The notes under the pieces: generated by a model
The model's input: only the letters and a program-made list of their open reading frames with translations
Database searches by the model: none
Told to the model about the DNA's origin: nothing
Origin: Chlorobium sp.
GTDB lineage: Bacteria; Bacteroidota; Chlorobiia; Chlorobiales; Chlorobiaceae
NCBI GenBank assembly: GCA_028277225.1
Contig: JANQHB010000002.1
Location: 1 to 36,908, forward strand
Length of the DNA: 36,908 bases
Reading direction: 5' to 3'
Made by a program: the position numbers and the translations under genes
Shown: positions 5,852 to 13,016 of the stretch, piece by piece
Position numbering within the stretch: the first letter of the stretch is position 1
How the letters are laid out: the number at the start of each line of letters is the position of its first letter

Positions 5852-6408
5852 TCACTCGCATCACCTCCTTTTATCATCTTAAACGTAATAACCCTCACCT
5901 TTGGGTTTACATCCCATCCATAGCCGCGTTTGCCGTTGATAGAATCCCATAAATATGAAAAAGAGGTCACATATCCATGAGCTGCCCAGTGTTCAGCACC
6001 TTCCGCTTTTGCATCATCCTCTGAAATTTCTTGTAGCCGTTCTACTTTCAGATCAGTAATCTCTAAGAATATCCGAGCTGCCCAATACGGCATATATATA
6101 GACGGTATCCATGGTGATGCAGGAGACCCGTCTTTTCTGTATTTTGTCATACCGTCGTCGTCAACAGCTTCAACGTCTGGATCAGTCGCACGATAATATA
6201 CTAAGGGGTTCCCGTTAGCATTATACTCATATCTACCATCTGTCATCTTATAACACCATGTTTCTCGCACCCATAGGCGGTCACGAACATTATACTTGCA
6301 TATAGGCGCTCCAGATTGAGGCTTGATAACACGTCGGGTCTGTGTCTTTATACCATCCAGTATAGCTCTGACCATCTCGCCGGTAAATAATATCGGATGT
6401 TCTTTCAT
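5848..6408 (-). CDS. ASCH-domain-like protein
   Basis: This 186-aa protein opens KEHPILFTGEMVRAILDGIK followed by TQTRRVIKP, the standard start of phage ASCH-type proteins (beta-barrel fold related to PUA, expected to bind RNA or modified nucleic acid). Middle elements YNVRDRLWVRETW, YMPYWAARIFLEIT and LQEISEDDAKAEG are all typical and in the usual order. The ATG at 6408 shares its A with the upstream TGA. Biological role in phages is not established. Confidence 0.85.
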   Translation of the reverse strand: MKEHPILFTGEMVRAILDGIKTQTRRVIKPQSGAPICKYNVRDRLWVRETWCYKMTDGRYEYNANGNPLVYYRATDPDVEAVDDDGMTKYRKDGSPASPWIPSIYMPYWAARIFLEITDLKVERLQEISEDDAKAEGAEHWAAHGYVTSFSYLWDSINGKRGYGWDVNPKVRVITFKMIKGGDASE

Positions 6409-6701
6409 CACATATCCTTCACTATTTTCGTAAGCTTTCCACAGTGCTCACATTTGCATCGGTTCTTATCTTTGAGCTTTTTATCAAGTTTCTCAATCCT
6501 CTCAACCAATGCAGTAACATTGTATTTTGCTGTGCACTCTCTGCGGGCAAGAGACGCTATGTAATGAATGGGGTTAAGCTCTTCGCCGCAATCTGCGCAT
6601 TCCAATGTCATCAGTCGCTCATCAACCAGAATATTTCTGTGATTACAAATTGAATCATTAAAACGCTTTCGAACCTCCTTAATAGAAATAATATTATCCA
6701 T
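6408..6701 (-). CDS. Zinc-binding phage protein
   Basis: This is a 97-aa protein from the ATG at 6701, which has AGGGG 8 nt upstream; a longer in-frame ORF to 6764 overlaps the previous gene. It has a Cys-His element (CNH), then LECADCGEELNPI, a charged helix, and a second CKCEHCG knuckle near the C-terminus. This layout matches common small phage zinc proteins of unknown role. Confidence 0.75.
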   Translation of the reverse strand: MDNIISIKEVRKRFNDSICNHRNILVDERLMTLECADCGEELNPIHYIASLARRECTAKYNVTALVERIEKLDKKLKDKNRCKCEHCGKLTKIVKDM

Positions 6702-6744
6702 AATCTTTTCCCCTTTCACCCTATCAATTGTATATCTAAGGCCA

Positions 6745-6999
6745 TTATTCTCTCCAATTATCATTCAACAAAGGATACCACATACAAGTGTTGCAAACGC
6801 CGTCCATGTTGTTGCACCTACAACAACGCACGTGCTTTTTTCTTTCTACGGCAGATAGATTAATGTGACTATCTTGCCCACACACATGGGGATCACATTT
6901 TAACTCGATAACCCCTGATCCGCCGGCAAACAAAACATTGGAAAACCAGTGCCTCAAAGGGGTGCCACATTTACCACAAACAACTTTGAATTCAAACAT
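6745..6999 (-). CDS. Protein with two zinc-ribbon motifs
   Basis: This is an 84-aa protein from the ATG at 6999. The longer form needs a TTG start inside the previous gene. The first ribbon is CGKCG plus CDPHVC, and the second is CCRCNNMDGVCNTC near the C-terminus. It probably binds one or two zinc ions. Followed after a 40-nt gap by the next zinc protein. Function unknown. Confidence 0.75.
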   Translation of the reverse strand: MFEFKVVCGKCGTPLRHWFSNVLFAGGSGVIELKCDPHVCGQDSHINLSAVERKKHVRCCRCNNMDGVCNTCMWYPLLNDNWRE

Positions 7000-7297
7000 C
7001 TTCTTTTCCCTCTCTGTCAAGTTTCTTTGCCGGAATTGGAATAGGCTGATACCCTAGACACTCCAGTATTGTATCTCTGACCTTTATAAGCCCTTCGCGA
7101 TCAGCAATGTAAGCCCAATACATACAATTTAGCTGAAACTCTTCCATATTATATGCACAGATACCTTCTCGATCATGCTCTAAAGAGGTCATTAGCATTA
7201 TAGATCGCAGTTCTTCTTCATCTTTTTCTTTGGCGGATAATGTTTCTTTGAAAAGATCTACCAAAAACATCATTCTATTTCTGTCGTGTGCGTTCAT
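6992..7297 (-). CDS. Hypothetical early protein
   Basis: This 101-aa, mainly helical and acidic protein has two hydrophobic patches but no convincing membrane segment. Its ATG overlaps the upstream stop as ATGA and its end overlaps the next start. No family recognised. Confidence 0.7.
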   Translation of the reverse strand: MNAHDRNRMMFLVDLFKETLSAKEKDEEELRSIMLMTSLEHDREGICAYNMEEFQLNCMYWAYIADREGLIKVRDTILECLGYQPIPIPAKKLDREGKEDV

Positions 7298-7725
7298 TCT
7301 TCATTTCCTTCGGGGCATAGCTCACCCCCACCCACCATTCCTCTCGGTTTGTGGCGATCTCTGTTAGACCGGGCCGGCTGCTCCTCTGCTTTACCCACGT
7401 TACGCAGGGAGACGACTCCCACACCCACAGGGTGCTTCGGATTGTCAGTTAGGCTCATGACAAGAGCTGGCATGATTGTTGGACTAATTCCCGCTTCCGG
7501 TAGGCTCTCCACCTCATGGTCACCTGTTTCCACGCTGTATCGTAGCTGTACTATCCCGTCACGGTCAGAAAAGGAGGGAATAAAAAAGGCTTCACACCGC
7601 CCCCCGGAGCTACCCGGTAAGACCCCCTCTACCGCAGACAGGTCAAAGGGCTGTGCAAAGCCTTTTAATACGCGGTGGAGGTATGTCAAATCGGAGTAGC
7701 AAATTCCGACATTCACAGGATACAT
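7294..7725 (-). CDS. Hypothetical early protein
   Basis: This 143-aa protein has a beta-rich first 110 residues and a Gly/Arg/Pro-rich, probably disordered, C-terminal tail. The DNA is noticeably more GC-rich than the neighbouring genes at 7726-9108. A start directly after the upstream TAA and an ATGA-coupled end support expression. No recognised motif. Confidence 0.65.
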   Translation of the reverse strand: MYPVNVGICYSDLTYLHRVLKGFAQPFDLSAVEGVLPGSSGGRCEAFFIPSFSDRDGIVQLRYSVETGDHEVESLPEAGISPTIMPALVMSLTDNPKHPVGVGVVSLRNVGKAEEQPARSNRDRHKPRGMVGGGELCPEGNEE

Positions 7726-7929
7726 TTATTTTTCCCTCATGTCAAGTTTTTTATACTGTTTTAGAGTTTGCAGGTGATTTATTAATTCATCTATCTGATG
7801 CCAGTACAAATAAATTTTATGGCCTCCTTGATGCACTTCAATCCTGTTTTCACAGGTTTCTATCATATAACCGCTATAATTGTTGATGCGGCCATAGTCG
7901 TTAGAATGTATTCTTCTCTTTATATTCAT
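7726..7929 (-). CDS. Small hypothetical protein
   Basis: This 67-aa protein has a beta-strand-rich middle (IEVHQGGHKIYLYW) followed by a helix. The ATG overlaps the stop of a small membrane-protein gene (ATGA), and its TAA is directly followed by the next ATG. AT-rich like its upstream neighbours. Unknown function. Confidence 0.7.
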   Translation of the reverse strand: MNIKRRIHSNDYGRINNYSGYMIETCENRIEVHQGGHKIYLYWHQIDELINHLQTLKQYKKLDMREK

Positions 7930-8081
7930 AGTTTTTCCATGATCTTTATAACCAAATAGATTATAATCCCAAATAATCCTAAAACAACTACAGTTAGTCC
8001 AGATAATCCAATTATTAGTTCACGCCGCCTTTGTTTGAGCCATTTATCACTTTCTGATAGATAGCGTTTAGATCTCTTCAT
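7926..8081 (-). CDS. Small single-pass membrane protein (51 aa)
   Basis: The frame starts with an ATG at 8081 and ends with a TGA at 7928-7926 that overlaps the next ATG. The product has a very basic first 24 residues (KQRRRE) and one hydrophobic segment of about 22 residues ending in a short charged tail. The topology is compatible with an inner-membrane peptide, cytoplasmic N-terminus. It lies far from the lysis genes, so I do not call it a holin. Confidence 0.65.
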   Translation of the reverse strand: MKRSKRYLSESDKWLKQRRRELIIGLSGLTVVVLGLFGIIIYLVIKIMEKL

Positions 8082-8084
8082 TTT

Positions 8085-8414
8085 CTACTCCTCAAGCTTA
8101 AGGACTTGGATTTCAATATTTATGCCAGTAATATCGATATAAGGCTTTTTTCGCATCCACCTTAGTCGTCTTTCCATCTCTGCAATCTGGCACTCCAGTT
8201 TTTGTTTATAAACAACTTTACTCCGGATTAGATTTGATAGGTCTTGTATTGATCGATCAACTATATTTAGCAGTTCATATTGATCGCTGATGTCTTCTAT
8301 CAATTTTATTCTTTTGAGATTATGGGACCATATTTCTTCATTTTTATCTAAAATGGATTCGCGCTTTTTTATCAATTCTTGCATAGTTTTGGGCCGATTA
8401 AGCAATCTAATCAT
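8085..8414 (-). CDS. Coiled-coil hypothetical protein
   Basis: This 109-aa protein is almost wholly charged helix with heptad-like Leu/Ile spacing between about residues 10 and 90. It is ATGA-coupled to the AbrB-like gene upstream. No catalytic motif. Possibly a partner of that DNA-binding protein, inferred only from adjacency. Confidence 0.65.
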   Translation of the reverse strand: MIRLLNRPKTMQELIKKRESILDKNEEIWSHNLKRIKLIEDISDQYELLNIVDRSIQDLSNLIRSKVVYKQKLECQIAEMERRLRWMRKKPYIDITGINIEIQVLKLEE

Positions 8415-8740
8415 TTGGCTATCTCAACGCAAATAGTTTTGGTTTTGGTGTCAATCTCATAATAGATCATAGGATTGTCTTTATCGATGTATTGCCTATA
8501 GATGGGAGGGATTGTTAAAGCATATGCACTAGAGCAACTAAATAGACTGTATTCTCTTTCAATCCGCAAATCGCCAATAACTTTGTCAGGATGATAATAC
8601 AGCTTTTTGCTATCACTATCCATAGACACAACCAGATTATCGCCCTGATTAATCCCGCATTCATTGACAATTTTGGCTGGAATGTAGAATTGATAAGAGC
8701 TTGCTTTTACAATGACTTGCTGGGTTCGCTTGTACTTCAC
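8411..8740 (-). CDS. AbrB/SpoVT-like DNA-binding protein
   Basis: This 109-aa protein has an N-terminal stretch QFYIPAKIVNECGINQGDNL with a following VSMDSDSKKLYYHP strand, which fits the swapped-hairpin AbrB fold (ordinary form: ...IPK.IR..LGI..GD.L.....). A second half has ALTIPPIYRQYI and a closing ICVEI strand, so the motif may be duplicated within one chain. The start is a GTG with AGGAGG 4 nt upstream, and it overlaps the preceding stop as GTGA. A regulator of phage or host transcription is likely. Confidence 0.65.
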   Translation of the reverse strand: MKYKRTQQVIVKASSYQFYIPAKIVNECGINQGDNLVVSMDSDSKKLYYHPDKVIGDLRIEREYSLFSCSSAYALTIPPIYRQYIDKDNPMIYYEIDTKTKTICVEIAK

Positions 8741-9108
8741 TTTGCCTCCTGTGCTTCGTCTGCAGCCTGATCATTAAGGCTTTTCCTATATATACTAATG
8801 TATCTTTCTGCTTTATTTTCTATAGTTCTTCTATTCTCCAACCAAGACACAATTTTATTTATTTCAAGATTTTCCCCTTGATTTTTAAGATAATCTAACT
8901 CCTCTTCGACATCATCCGCAGAAAAACTAATTGCAAACAATGCTAATACACTTTTGGTTATCTTTTTCATTTTTTCATATATCAAAACTTCAATACTTTC
9001 TTTTATTATAGAAAAAGAACTATGTGCCGAAGTGGCAATAGTAATTAAGCTTATTAATTCTTTGTAGAATTCATCATAACGTTTTTTCATTTCTTCTAAG
9101 TTATTCAT
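8737..9108 (-). CDS. Helical hypothetical protein
   Basis: This is a 123-aa protein from the ATG at 9108, two bases after the stop of the ATPase gene, with GGAAGGG upstream. The longer ORF to 9177 would overlap the ATPase gene. Long helices, Lys/Glu-rich, no membrane segment. Lies between the Sak4-like ATPase and the AbrB-like gene, so a role in DNA metabolism is conceivable but not shown. Confidence 0.65.
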   Translation of the reverse strand: MNNLEEMKKRYDEFYKELISLITIATSAHSSFSIIKESIEVLIYEKMKKITKSVLALFAISFSADDVEEELDYLKNQGENLEINKIVSWLENRRTIENKAERYISIYRKSLNDQAADEAQEAK

Positions 9109-9109
9109 T

Positions 9110-10156
9110 CTAAACCCTTCCCAAAGTAGAAAGATCAAATAATTCCTGCTCTTCTTCGCTCGATTCTTGATCAACAACTTTTTCCTGTTCTAACTTAATC
9201 TGCTCAGAAATTTTCTTTTCCAAATAACCAATCTGATTTTTTACATATGCCACTGGATGCAATTGTCGAGATTTCCACTCCTTTTCAGCTTTAATCGGCA
9301 TTTCAGAATAAACATCAACCAACTGGTTCCATTCATCATCACTAAAAAGATTACGATTTGACGTAGCCAAATTTGTATAATCAGCAATTTTATTATCCAT
9401 TTGTTTACGCATATCTTTGTCCATTTCGTATGGATCCCTTTTTACTTCCTCTTGGAAAACAGCGGGTTTCATAGATTGCATAAAATCATTCCAACCATCA
9501 TTCTTGCTTATTTTAACGGTGTCAGGGATGCGATCAAAACGGTCTTTACTGTCAAATGATTCCCCTTGATGAGGGGTATATAACACTCTTATAGCCTCAT
9601 TACCTTTTTTCTGGACCATTATGTATGATACAACATCTACCATATTAACAATTTCTTGGGACAGTTTTGTCGCAATCATCACTCTATGATGCAGACCATT
9701 TTCCGTTTGAACCTCATTATCGTGAGCAACCAAAATAATGTTCTTCCCGGTTGAGCGAAGCCATTTGATAAAGTTTTTCATCTGTTTTTTGATTTCTCCC
9801 CATCCTGCCATGGTGGGGGAACCATCACTAGTCCTATATTTATTGCCACGGATTTCAGACGATTCAATGAGCAATTCCATGGCTTCACCGATTGGATCAA
9901 GTATGATCGAATCATATTCTTTGATAATCTCCAAAAGTTCTTTTTTTTCCGCAGTCGTAACCCATTTTGACGTTCTCCAGACATCAATATTGATTCCCCT
10001 GGAACCCAAAAATTTAGAACCATTTTCAAAATCTATCATCAACGGTTTAGGAGCAGATGCAGCAAATGAGGTCTTGCCCACACCACCGCGACCATAAACG
10101 ATCATTACAATATTGTTTTCTGGCGTAATGTCTCCAGTTTTCTCAATTTTTATCAT
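9110..10156 (-). CDS. RecA-like P-loop ATPase (AAA_24 / Sak4 type)
   Basis: This is a 348-aa protein from the ATG at 10156, which has AGGAG 8 nt upstream. The Walker A motif GRGGVGKTS is at residues 22-30, followed by PLMIDFENG, a Walker B-like SIILDPIGEAME at about 80-95, and a sensor-like NIILVAHDNE at about 140. This order is typical of phage nucleotide-binding proteins of the AAA_24 family, which include the Sak4 single-strand annealing/RecA-core proteins. It is the only recognisable DNA-metabolism enzyme in the genome and probably acts in recombination-dependent replication. The C-terminal 120 residues are charged and helical. Confidence 0.85.
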   Translation of the reverse strand: MIKIEKTGDITPENNIVMIVYGRGGVGKTSFAASAPKPLMIDFENGSKFLGSRGINIDVWRTSKWVTTAEKKELLEIIKEYDSIILDPIGEAMELLIESSEIRGNKYRTSDGSPTMAGWGEIKKQMKNFIKWLRSTGKNIILVAHDNEVQTENGLHHRVMIATKLSQEIVNMVDVVSYIMVQKKGNEAIRVLYTPHQGESFDSKDRFDRIPDTVKISKNDGWNDFMQSMKPAVFQEEVKRDPYEMDKDMRKQMDNKIADYTNLATSNRNLFSDDEWNQLVDVYSEMPIKAEKEWKSRQLHPVAYVKNQIGYLEKKISEQIKLEQEKVVDQESSEEEQELFDLSTLGRV

Positions 10157-10319
10157 AAGCACTTCTCCTGTAACGATCAACAGAATTTTCCATAATTACA
10201 TTTATTTTGCTTCCTAATTTTGGAAACTGTTTTTTAACAAGAGAACATGTGTCTAAAAATGATTTGCCAGACACAAGTAATTTTTTGGCATACTCTACCG
10301 CTACCTCTTCATAATTCAT
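10143..10319 (-). CDS. Small helical hypothetical protein
   Basis: This is a 58-aa protein from the ATG at 10319, 5 nt after AGGAG; a GTG two codons earlier touches the ribosome site. The 3' end overlaps the ATPase gene by 14 nt. It is the first gene after the promoter at 10337-10365. Helical and basic, unknown function. Confidence 0.65.
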   Translation of the reverse strand: MNYEEVAVEYAKKLLVSGKSFLDTCSLVKKQFPKLGSKINVIMENSVDRYRRSAYDKN

Positions 10320-10336
10320 ACTCACTCCTTAACAAT

Positions 10337-10365
10337 ACTATATTATATTTCTATTTTAATTGCAA
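10337..10365 (-). promoter_or_regulatory. Sigma70-type promoter for the ATPase gene block
   Basis: On the minus strand there is TTGCAA (10365-10360), a 17-bp spacer and TATAGT (10342-10337), 18 nt upstream of the 10319 start. The octamer AATAGAAA begins 4 nt downstream of the -35 box, as it does in the promoter at 11874-11902. Confidence 0.7.
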
Positions 10366-10372
10366 CATTTTT

Positions 10373-10496
10373 CTAATAATTATTTTCAATATCCGGCAGT
10401 CTGGTGATGTGGTAATCCTTCAGGTCTTCGGCGATAACCCGCTCCACCTCATCGCGCAGAACCGGGAACCTCCAAATCGTCTTTCATTTCACCCAT
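10373..10496 (-). pseudogene. Small gene broken by a single-base frameshift
   Basis: The frame opens with an ATG at 10496, overlapping the previous TGA, and encodes MGEMKDDLEVP before running into a frame that stops after five codons. From there the +1 frame is open and encodes VLRDEVERVIAEDLKDYHIT and nine further residues to a TAG at 10375-10373. Removing one C from the CCC at about 10467-10470 joins both parts into a plausible 40-aa protein. An indel, a sequence error or a +1 translational shift would all fit. Function unknown. Confidence 0.55.
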
Positions 10497-10767
10497 TTTG
10501 ATTATCATCGACCCCCTCCCCATAAATCTCCCATTGCGCCTTATCGACTTTTTTTCGAATCATGCTTGCCGGATAATGATGAAACTCATACATGCCTCTA
10601 TAATCATCTGGATAAAAAGGAGAACCTCGCTCACTATCATTCCAGTAATAACCGCTAACTGTGTTCCCAGTAATAATCGCATTTTCGAGCCACCTGCTAC
10701 CAAATGATGGATGACAAACCAAAACATCCATCTGGTACCTCTGCGCTTCGCGGTAGCCTTTAATCAT
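10489..10767 (-). CDS. Hypothetical early protein, possibly extended upstream
   Basis: This is a 92-aa protein from the ATG at 10767, 8 nt after GGAGG. It contains VCHPSFGSRWLENA and a Tyr/Trp-rich second half. The same frame is open a further 38 codons upstream to about 10881, with protein-like content (for example NTSHAKQFFKNQLRHAPKL), and an AGGAGG at 10890-10885 sits next to an ACG codon at 10881. A longer product from a mutated start is therefore possible. Function unknown. Confidence 0.6.
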   Translation of the reverse strand: MIKGYREAQRYQMDVLVCHPSFGSRWLENAIITGNTVSGYYWNDSERGSPFYPDDYRGMYEFHHYPASMIRKKVDKAQWEIYGEGVDDNQNG

Positions 10768-10930
10768 TGTCATATCCTCCACCAATTTCGGTGCATGCCG
10801 TAATTGGTTTTTAAAAAACTGCTTAGCATGGGAGGTATTCCATGGGCGACTCCTTTCAGCCTGACGACCAAAGTTCTTCGTCTCCCTCCTATTCTATACA
10901 TCCAAGCCGAGACCGATTCCCCGTCACCAG

Positions 10931-11152
10931 TTAGTCAGCAATAGCGATCAGGGTGTGGCCGCAATCGACAGCCTTGGTGTCCGGCCATCCCATCAAATCG
11001 ACCACAGGACCAGAGAGGTCATAGACCCCCTCCCCAAAGCGGCCATATACCGGCTGACCGTCTATCACTGTAACCCAGACAATACTCAGTGCGCCGCTAT
11101 CACTCACGGCGTAAGCCCTGGCGCGACCCTGTTTGTCAAGTACTAATTTCAT
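10931..11152 (-). CDS. Small hypothetical protein
   Basis: This is a 73-aa protein from the ATG at 11152, 7 nt after AGGAGG. It begins MKLVLDKQGRARAYAVSDSG and is beta-rich and soluble. The 145 bases between its end-neighbour 10767 and its stop hold the open upstream extension of that gene and no other convincing gene. No family recognised. Confidence 0.7.
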   Translation of the reverse strand: MKLVLDKQGRARAYAVSDSGALSIVWVTVIDGQPVYGRFGEGVYDLSGPVVDLMGWPDTKAVDCGHTLIAIAD

Positions 11153-11163
11153 CCCGATACCTC

Positions 11164-11511
11164 CTACCAAATAATCCCAAAAGTTTCGCCGCAGTGAGAG
11201 CAGCGCACATTGTCAGTCCCAGTGAGACCCTGCTCGCCAGTAGATACATAGGCATCTCCGGTGCTGCAATAGGGACACTCAGCGGATAGCGTTTTACCAG
11301 CATTGGACAGTTCCCCAACAGACCAATGGTCTCCCAAATAAGCGATTTCGTCGAGAATTTCCTCTCTCTCGCGTTTGACCTCATCATGATAATACGAGGC
11401 CTCTTCATCGATATGACCACACCGCTGCTCCAGGACGTCGTTCATCTGGTCAAGTTCGAATACGTTATAACCCTGGGTGTTTTCCTCGGTAAACAATTGC
11501 TCTCTATTCAT
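11164..11511 (-). CDS. Protein with C-terminal zinc ribbon
   Basis: This 115-aa protein has an acidic helical first 75 residues (with the segment DEVKREREEILDEIAYLG), then a zinc ribbon with CPYC at about 80 and CSHCGETFG at the C-terminus. The ATG follows AAGGAG. Second gene after the main early promoter. Likely nucleic-acid or protein adaptor, role unknown. Confidence 0.75.
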   Translation of the reverse strand: MNREQLFTEENTQGYNVFELDQMNDVLEQRCGHIDEEASYYHDEVKREREEILDEIAYLGDHWSVGELSNAGKTLSAECPYCSTGDAYVSTGEQGLTGTDNVRCSHCGETFGIIW

Positions 11512-11523
11512 CGGTTTCTCCTT

Positions 11524-11844
11524 CTAATTATTGATACTATTTTCCCAGGCGTCCAATTCAATTGGATGGCTCTCTGCCCATTCGGTGTAACGCGCCTGTG
11601 CGGCGTCTATGACCGTGCGCACGATCGGAAAATTTCGGTCTCTAATTATTTTGGCAGCATCATCAAACGCATGTATTTTGGATATAAAATCAAGGCAGAT
11701 ATCATTCACAATGTCAGCACAGATAGGAGGCAAAGAATTCCTTTCTACTCGATCGGCAGTGTCGGCCATTTCTTTTCTTAATTGCATCTCAAAACCATTG
11801 ATAATATCTTTCGCCCATTTGATTTGCTTATCAGATCCTTTCAT
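11524..11844 (-). CDS. First gene of the early operon, conserved hypothetical
   Basis: This 106-aa protein opens MKGSDKQIKWAKDIINGF, a start (KGS-x-KQI-x-WA-x-DI) that I know from small proteins on phages and plasmids of several phyla, with no settled function. Helical and soluble. GAGGAGAG precedes the ATG, and the promoter at 11874-11902 lies 30 nt upstream, making it the first expressed early gene. Confidence 0.75.
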   Translation of the reverse strand: MKGSDKQIKWAKDIINGFEMQLRKEMADTADRVERNSLPPICADIVNDICLDFISKIHAFDDAAKIIRDRNFPIVRTVIDAAQARYTEWAESHPIELDAWENSINN

Positions 11845-11873
11845 TGCTCTCTCCTCACTCTCAATCTAATATG

Positions 11874-11902
11874 ATAGTAACACGTTTCTATTATATTTGC
11901 AA
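11874..11902 (-). promoter_or_regulatory. Main early promoter (sigma70-type)
   Basis: On the minus strand there is TTGCAA (11902-11897), a 17-bp spacer and TACTAT (11879-11874). The octamer AATAGAAA occurs within the spacer (11892-11885) and again just upstream of the -35 box (11914-11907), 22 bp apart, about two helical turns. A near-palindrome GAAAGCGCTTGC overlaps the -35 box and resembles LacI-family operators. Confidence 0.75.
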
Positions 11903-11992
11903 GCGCTTTCTATTGGTTTTTAAATTATTTTTTAGTTTTTTGGTTAACGGTTGTATAGTAAAATGGTTAAAAATACTAAATTTTTAATTTGA

Positions 11993-12021
11993 ATAGGGAT
12001 GTATATACTATTCGGACCCAA
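11993..12021 (+). repeat. Left terminal inverted repeat (29 bp)
   Basis: This is an exact reverse complement of 14345-14373. The outer part reads ATAGGGATGTATATAC. It ends 24 bp before the transposase ATG. Confidence 0.9.
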
Positions 12022-12045
12022 ATTTTAACAGTTAAATTGTCAGTC

Positions 12046-12984
12046 ATGGACAATTTAATAGGGTTTTTAGAAAAATTTAGCACAGAAAAAAAATGTCTGA
12101 AGCATTTAGTCAACAAAAGATTTGCTAGTAAAATTTATTGCCCCCGATGCAACCATGATAAAATCTATAGATTTAAAGATGGCGTTACTTATAAATGCGC
12201 AAAATGTCGTCGTAAATTTAATGCAAAAACAGGCACCATTTTTCACGGAACAAAGTTAGGCCTTAAAAAATGGTTTATTGCAATATATTTGTTTTCATCC
12301 AGCAAAAAAGGAATATCATCCGTACACCTGTCAACCCTATTAGGACTTACGCAAAAAACAGCTTGGTTTATGTTACATCGCATACGTCAAACTTTTTTGC
12401 AAAAAACAAATAAACTGTTTGGTGACATAGAAATAGATGAGTGTTATTTAGGCGGTGTAGAAAAAAACAAGCATCAAAAATATCGCATTAAAGGGAATCA
12501 AGGCAGATCAACAATAACAAAAACAGCAATAGTTGGCATTGTTCAGCGTGAATTAGAAGGTGAAGAAAAGAAGAAAAAGAAAAACAGAAAAAAAGGGGAA
12601 ATCCGAATAATATCTACAAAAAATGTAAGTAAAAAAATAATAACTAAATTTATTAAAAAAAACCTTGACGATAGCGCATCATTGATTGCCGACGACTATT
12701 ATTTGTATAACGGATTATCCACTCGAAGAGTCAATCATTCTGAAAATTGCTATGTAATCGGAGAGGATCATACTAATTCCGTGGAATCTCTATGGGCGTT
12801 GATTAAGCGCGGGTATAAAGGCACATACCACTGGATTAGCCGCAAACACATGCAGCGCTATCTCGATGAGTTTGCTACACGTTTGACGCTGTACAGATCA
12901 AAATTATCGACATATTCCATCTTTGAATACTGTATAAAAAACATTAGTAATAAACTTACATATAAACAATTAATTTATGACTAA
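12046..12984 (+). CDS. IS1595 (ISXO2-like) transposase
   Basis: This is a 312-aa protein from the ATG at 12046. The first part has a zinc ribbon, CPRCNHDKIYRF with CAKCRRKFN, then a helix-turn-helix region and the DDE/N-type core. That core has FGDIEIDECYLGG (first Asp), LIADDYYLYNGL (second Asp) and HTNSVESLWALIKRGYKGTY with the Asn-Ser-x-Glu of this family, followed by the usual KHMQRYLDEFATR block. Length and order are normal, with a Lys-rich insertion in the core. The frame is intact, so the enzyme may be active. An upstream TTG start is less likely. The DNA is very AT-rich compared with the late phage genes. Confidence 0.92.
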   Translation: MDNLIGFLEKFSTEKKCLKHLVNKRFASKIYCPRCNHDKIYRFKDGVTYKCAKCRRKFNAKTGTIFHGTKLGLKKWFIAIYLFSSSKKGISSVHLSTLLGLTQKTAWFMLHRIRQTFLQKTNKLFGDIEIDECYLGGVEKNKHQKYRIKGNQGRSTITKTAIVGIVQRELEGEEKKKKKNRKKGEIRIISTKNVSKKIITKFIKKNLDDSASLIADDYYLYNGLSTRRVNHSENCYVIGEDHTNSVESLWALIKRGYKGTYHWISRKHMQRYLDEFATRLTLYRSKLSTYSIFEYCIKNISNKLTYKQLIYD

Positions 12985-12991
12985 GACAATT

Positions 12992-13016
12992 AACAGTTAA
13001 AAAATAAATAACTGTT
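12992..13016 (+). promoter_or_regulatory. Inverted repeat after the transposase gene, possible operator
   Basis: AACAGTTA (12992-12999) and TAACTGTT (13009-13016) form an 8-bp inverted repeat with a 9-base spacer, overlapping the -35 box of the small-RNA promoter. The 12-mer TTAACAGTTAAA at 12990-13001 also occurs at 12025-12036, just before the transposase ATG. It could be a weak terminator or a binding site for the XRE protein or the transposase. Confidence 0.45.

Noticed and set aside
11136..11420. 94-aa minus-strand ORF
   Set aside because: It lies inside the zinc-ribbon gene 11164-11511 in another frame, without ribosome site.
12985..13014. Right end of a simple insertion sequence directly after the transposase
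   Set aside because: No copy of the 29-bp end occurs here; the only partner of the left end is at 14345-14373.
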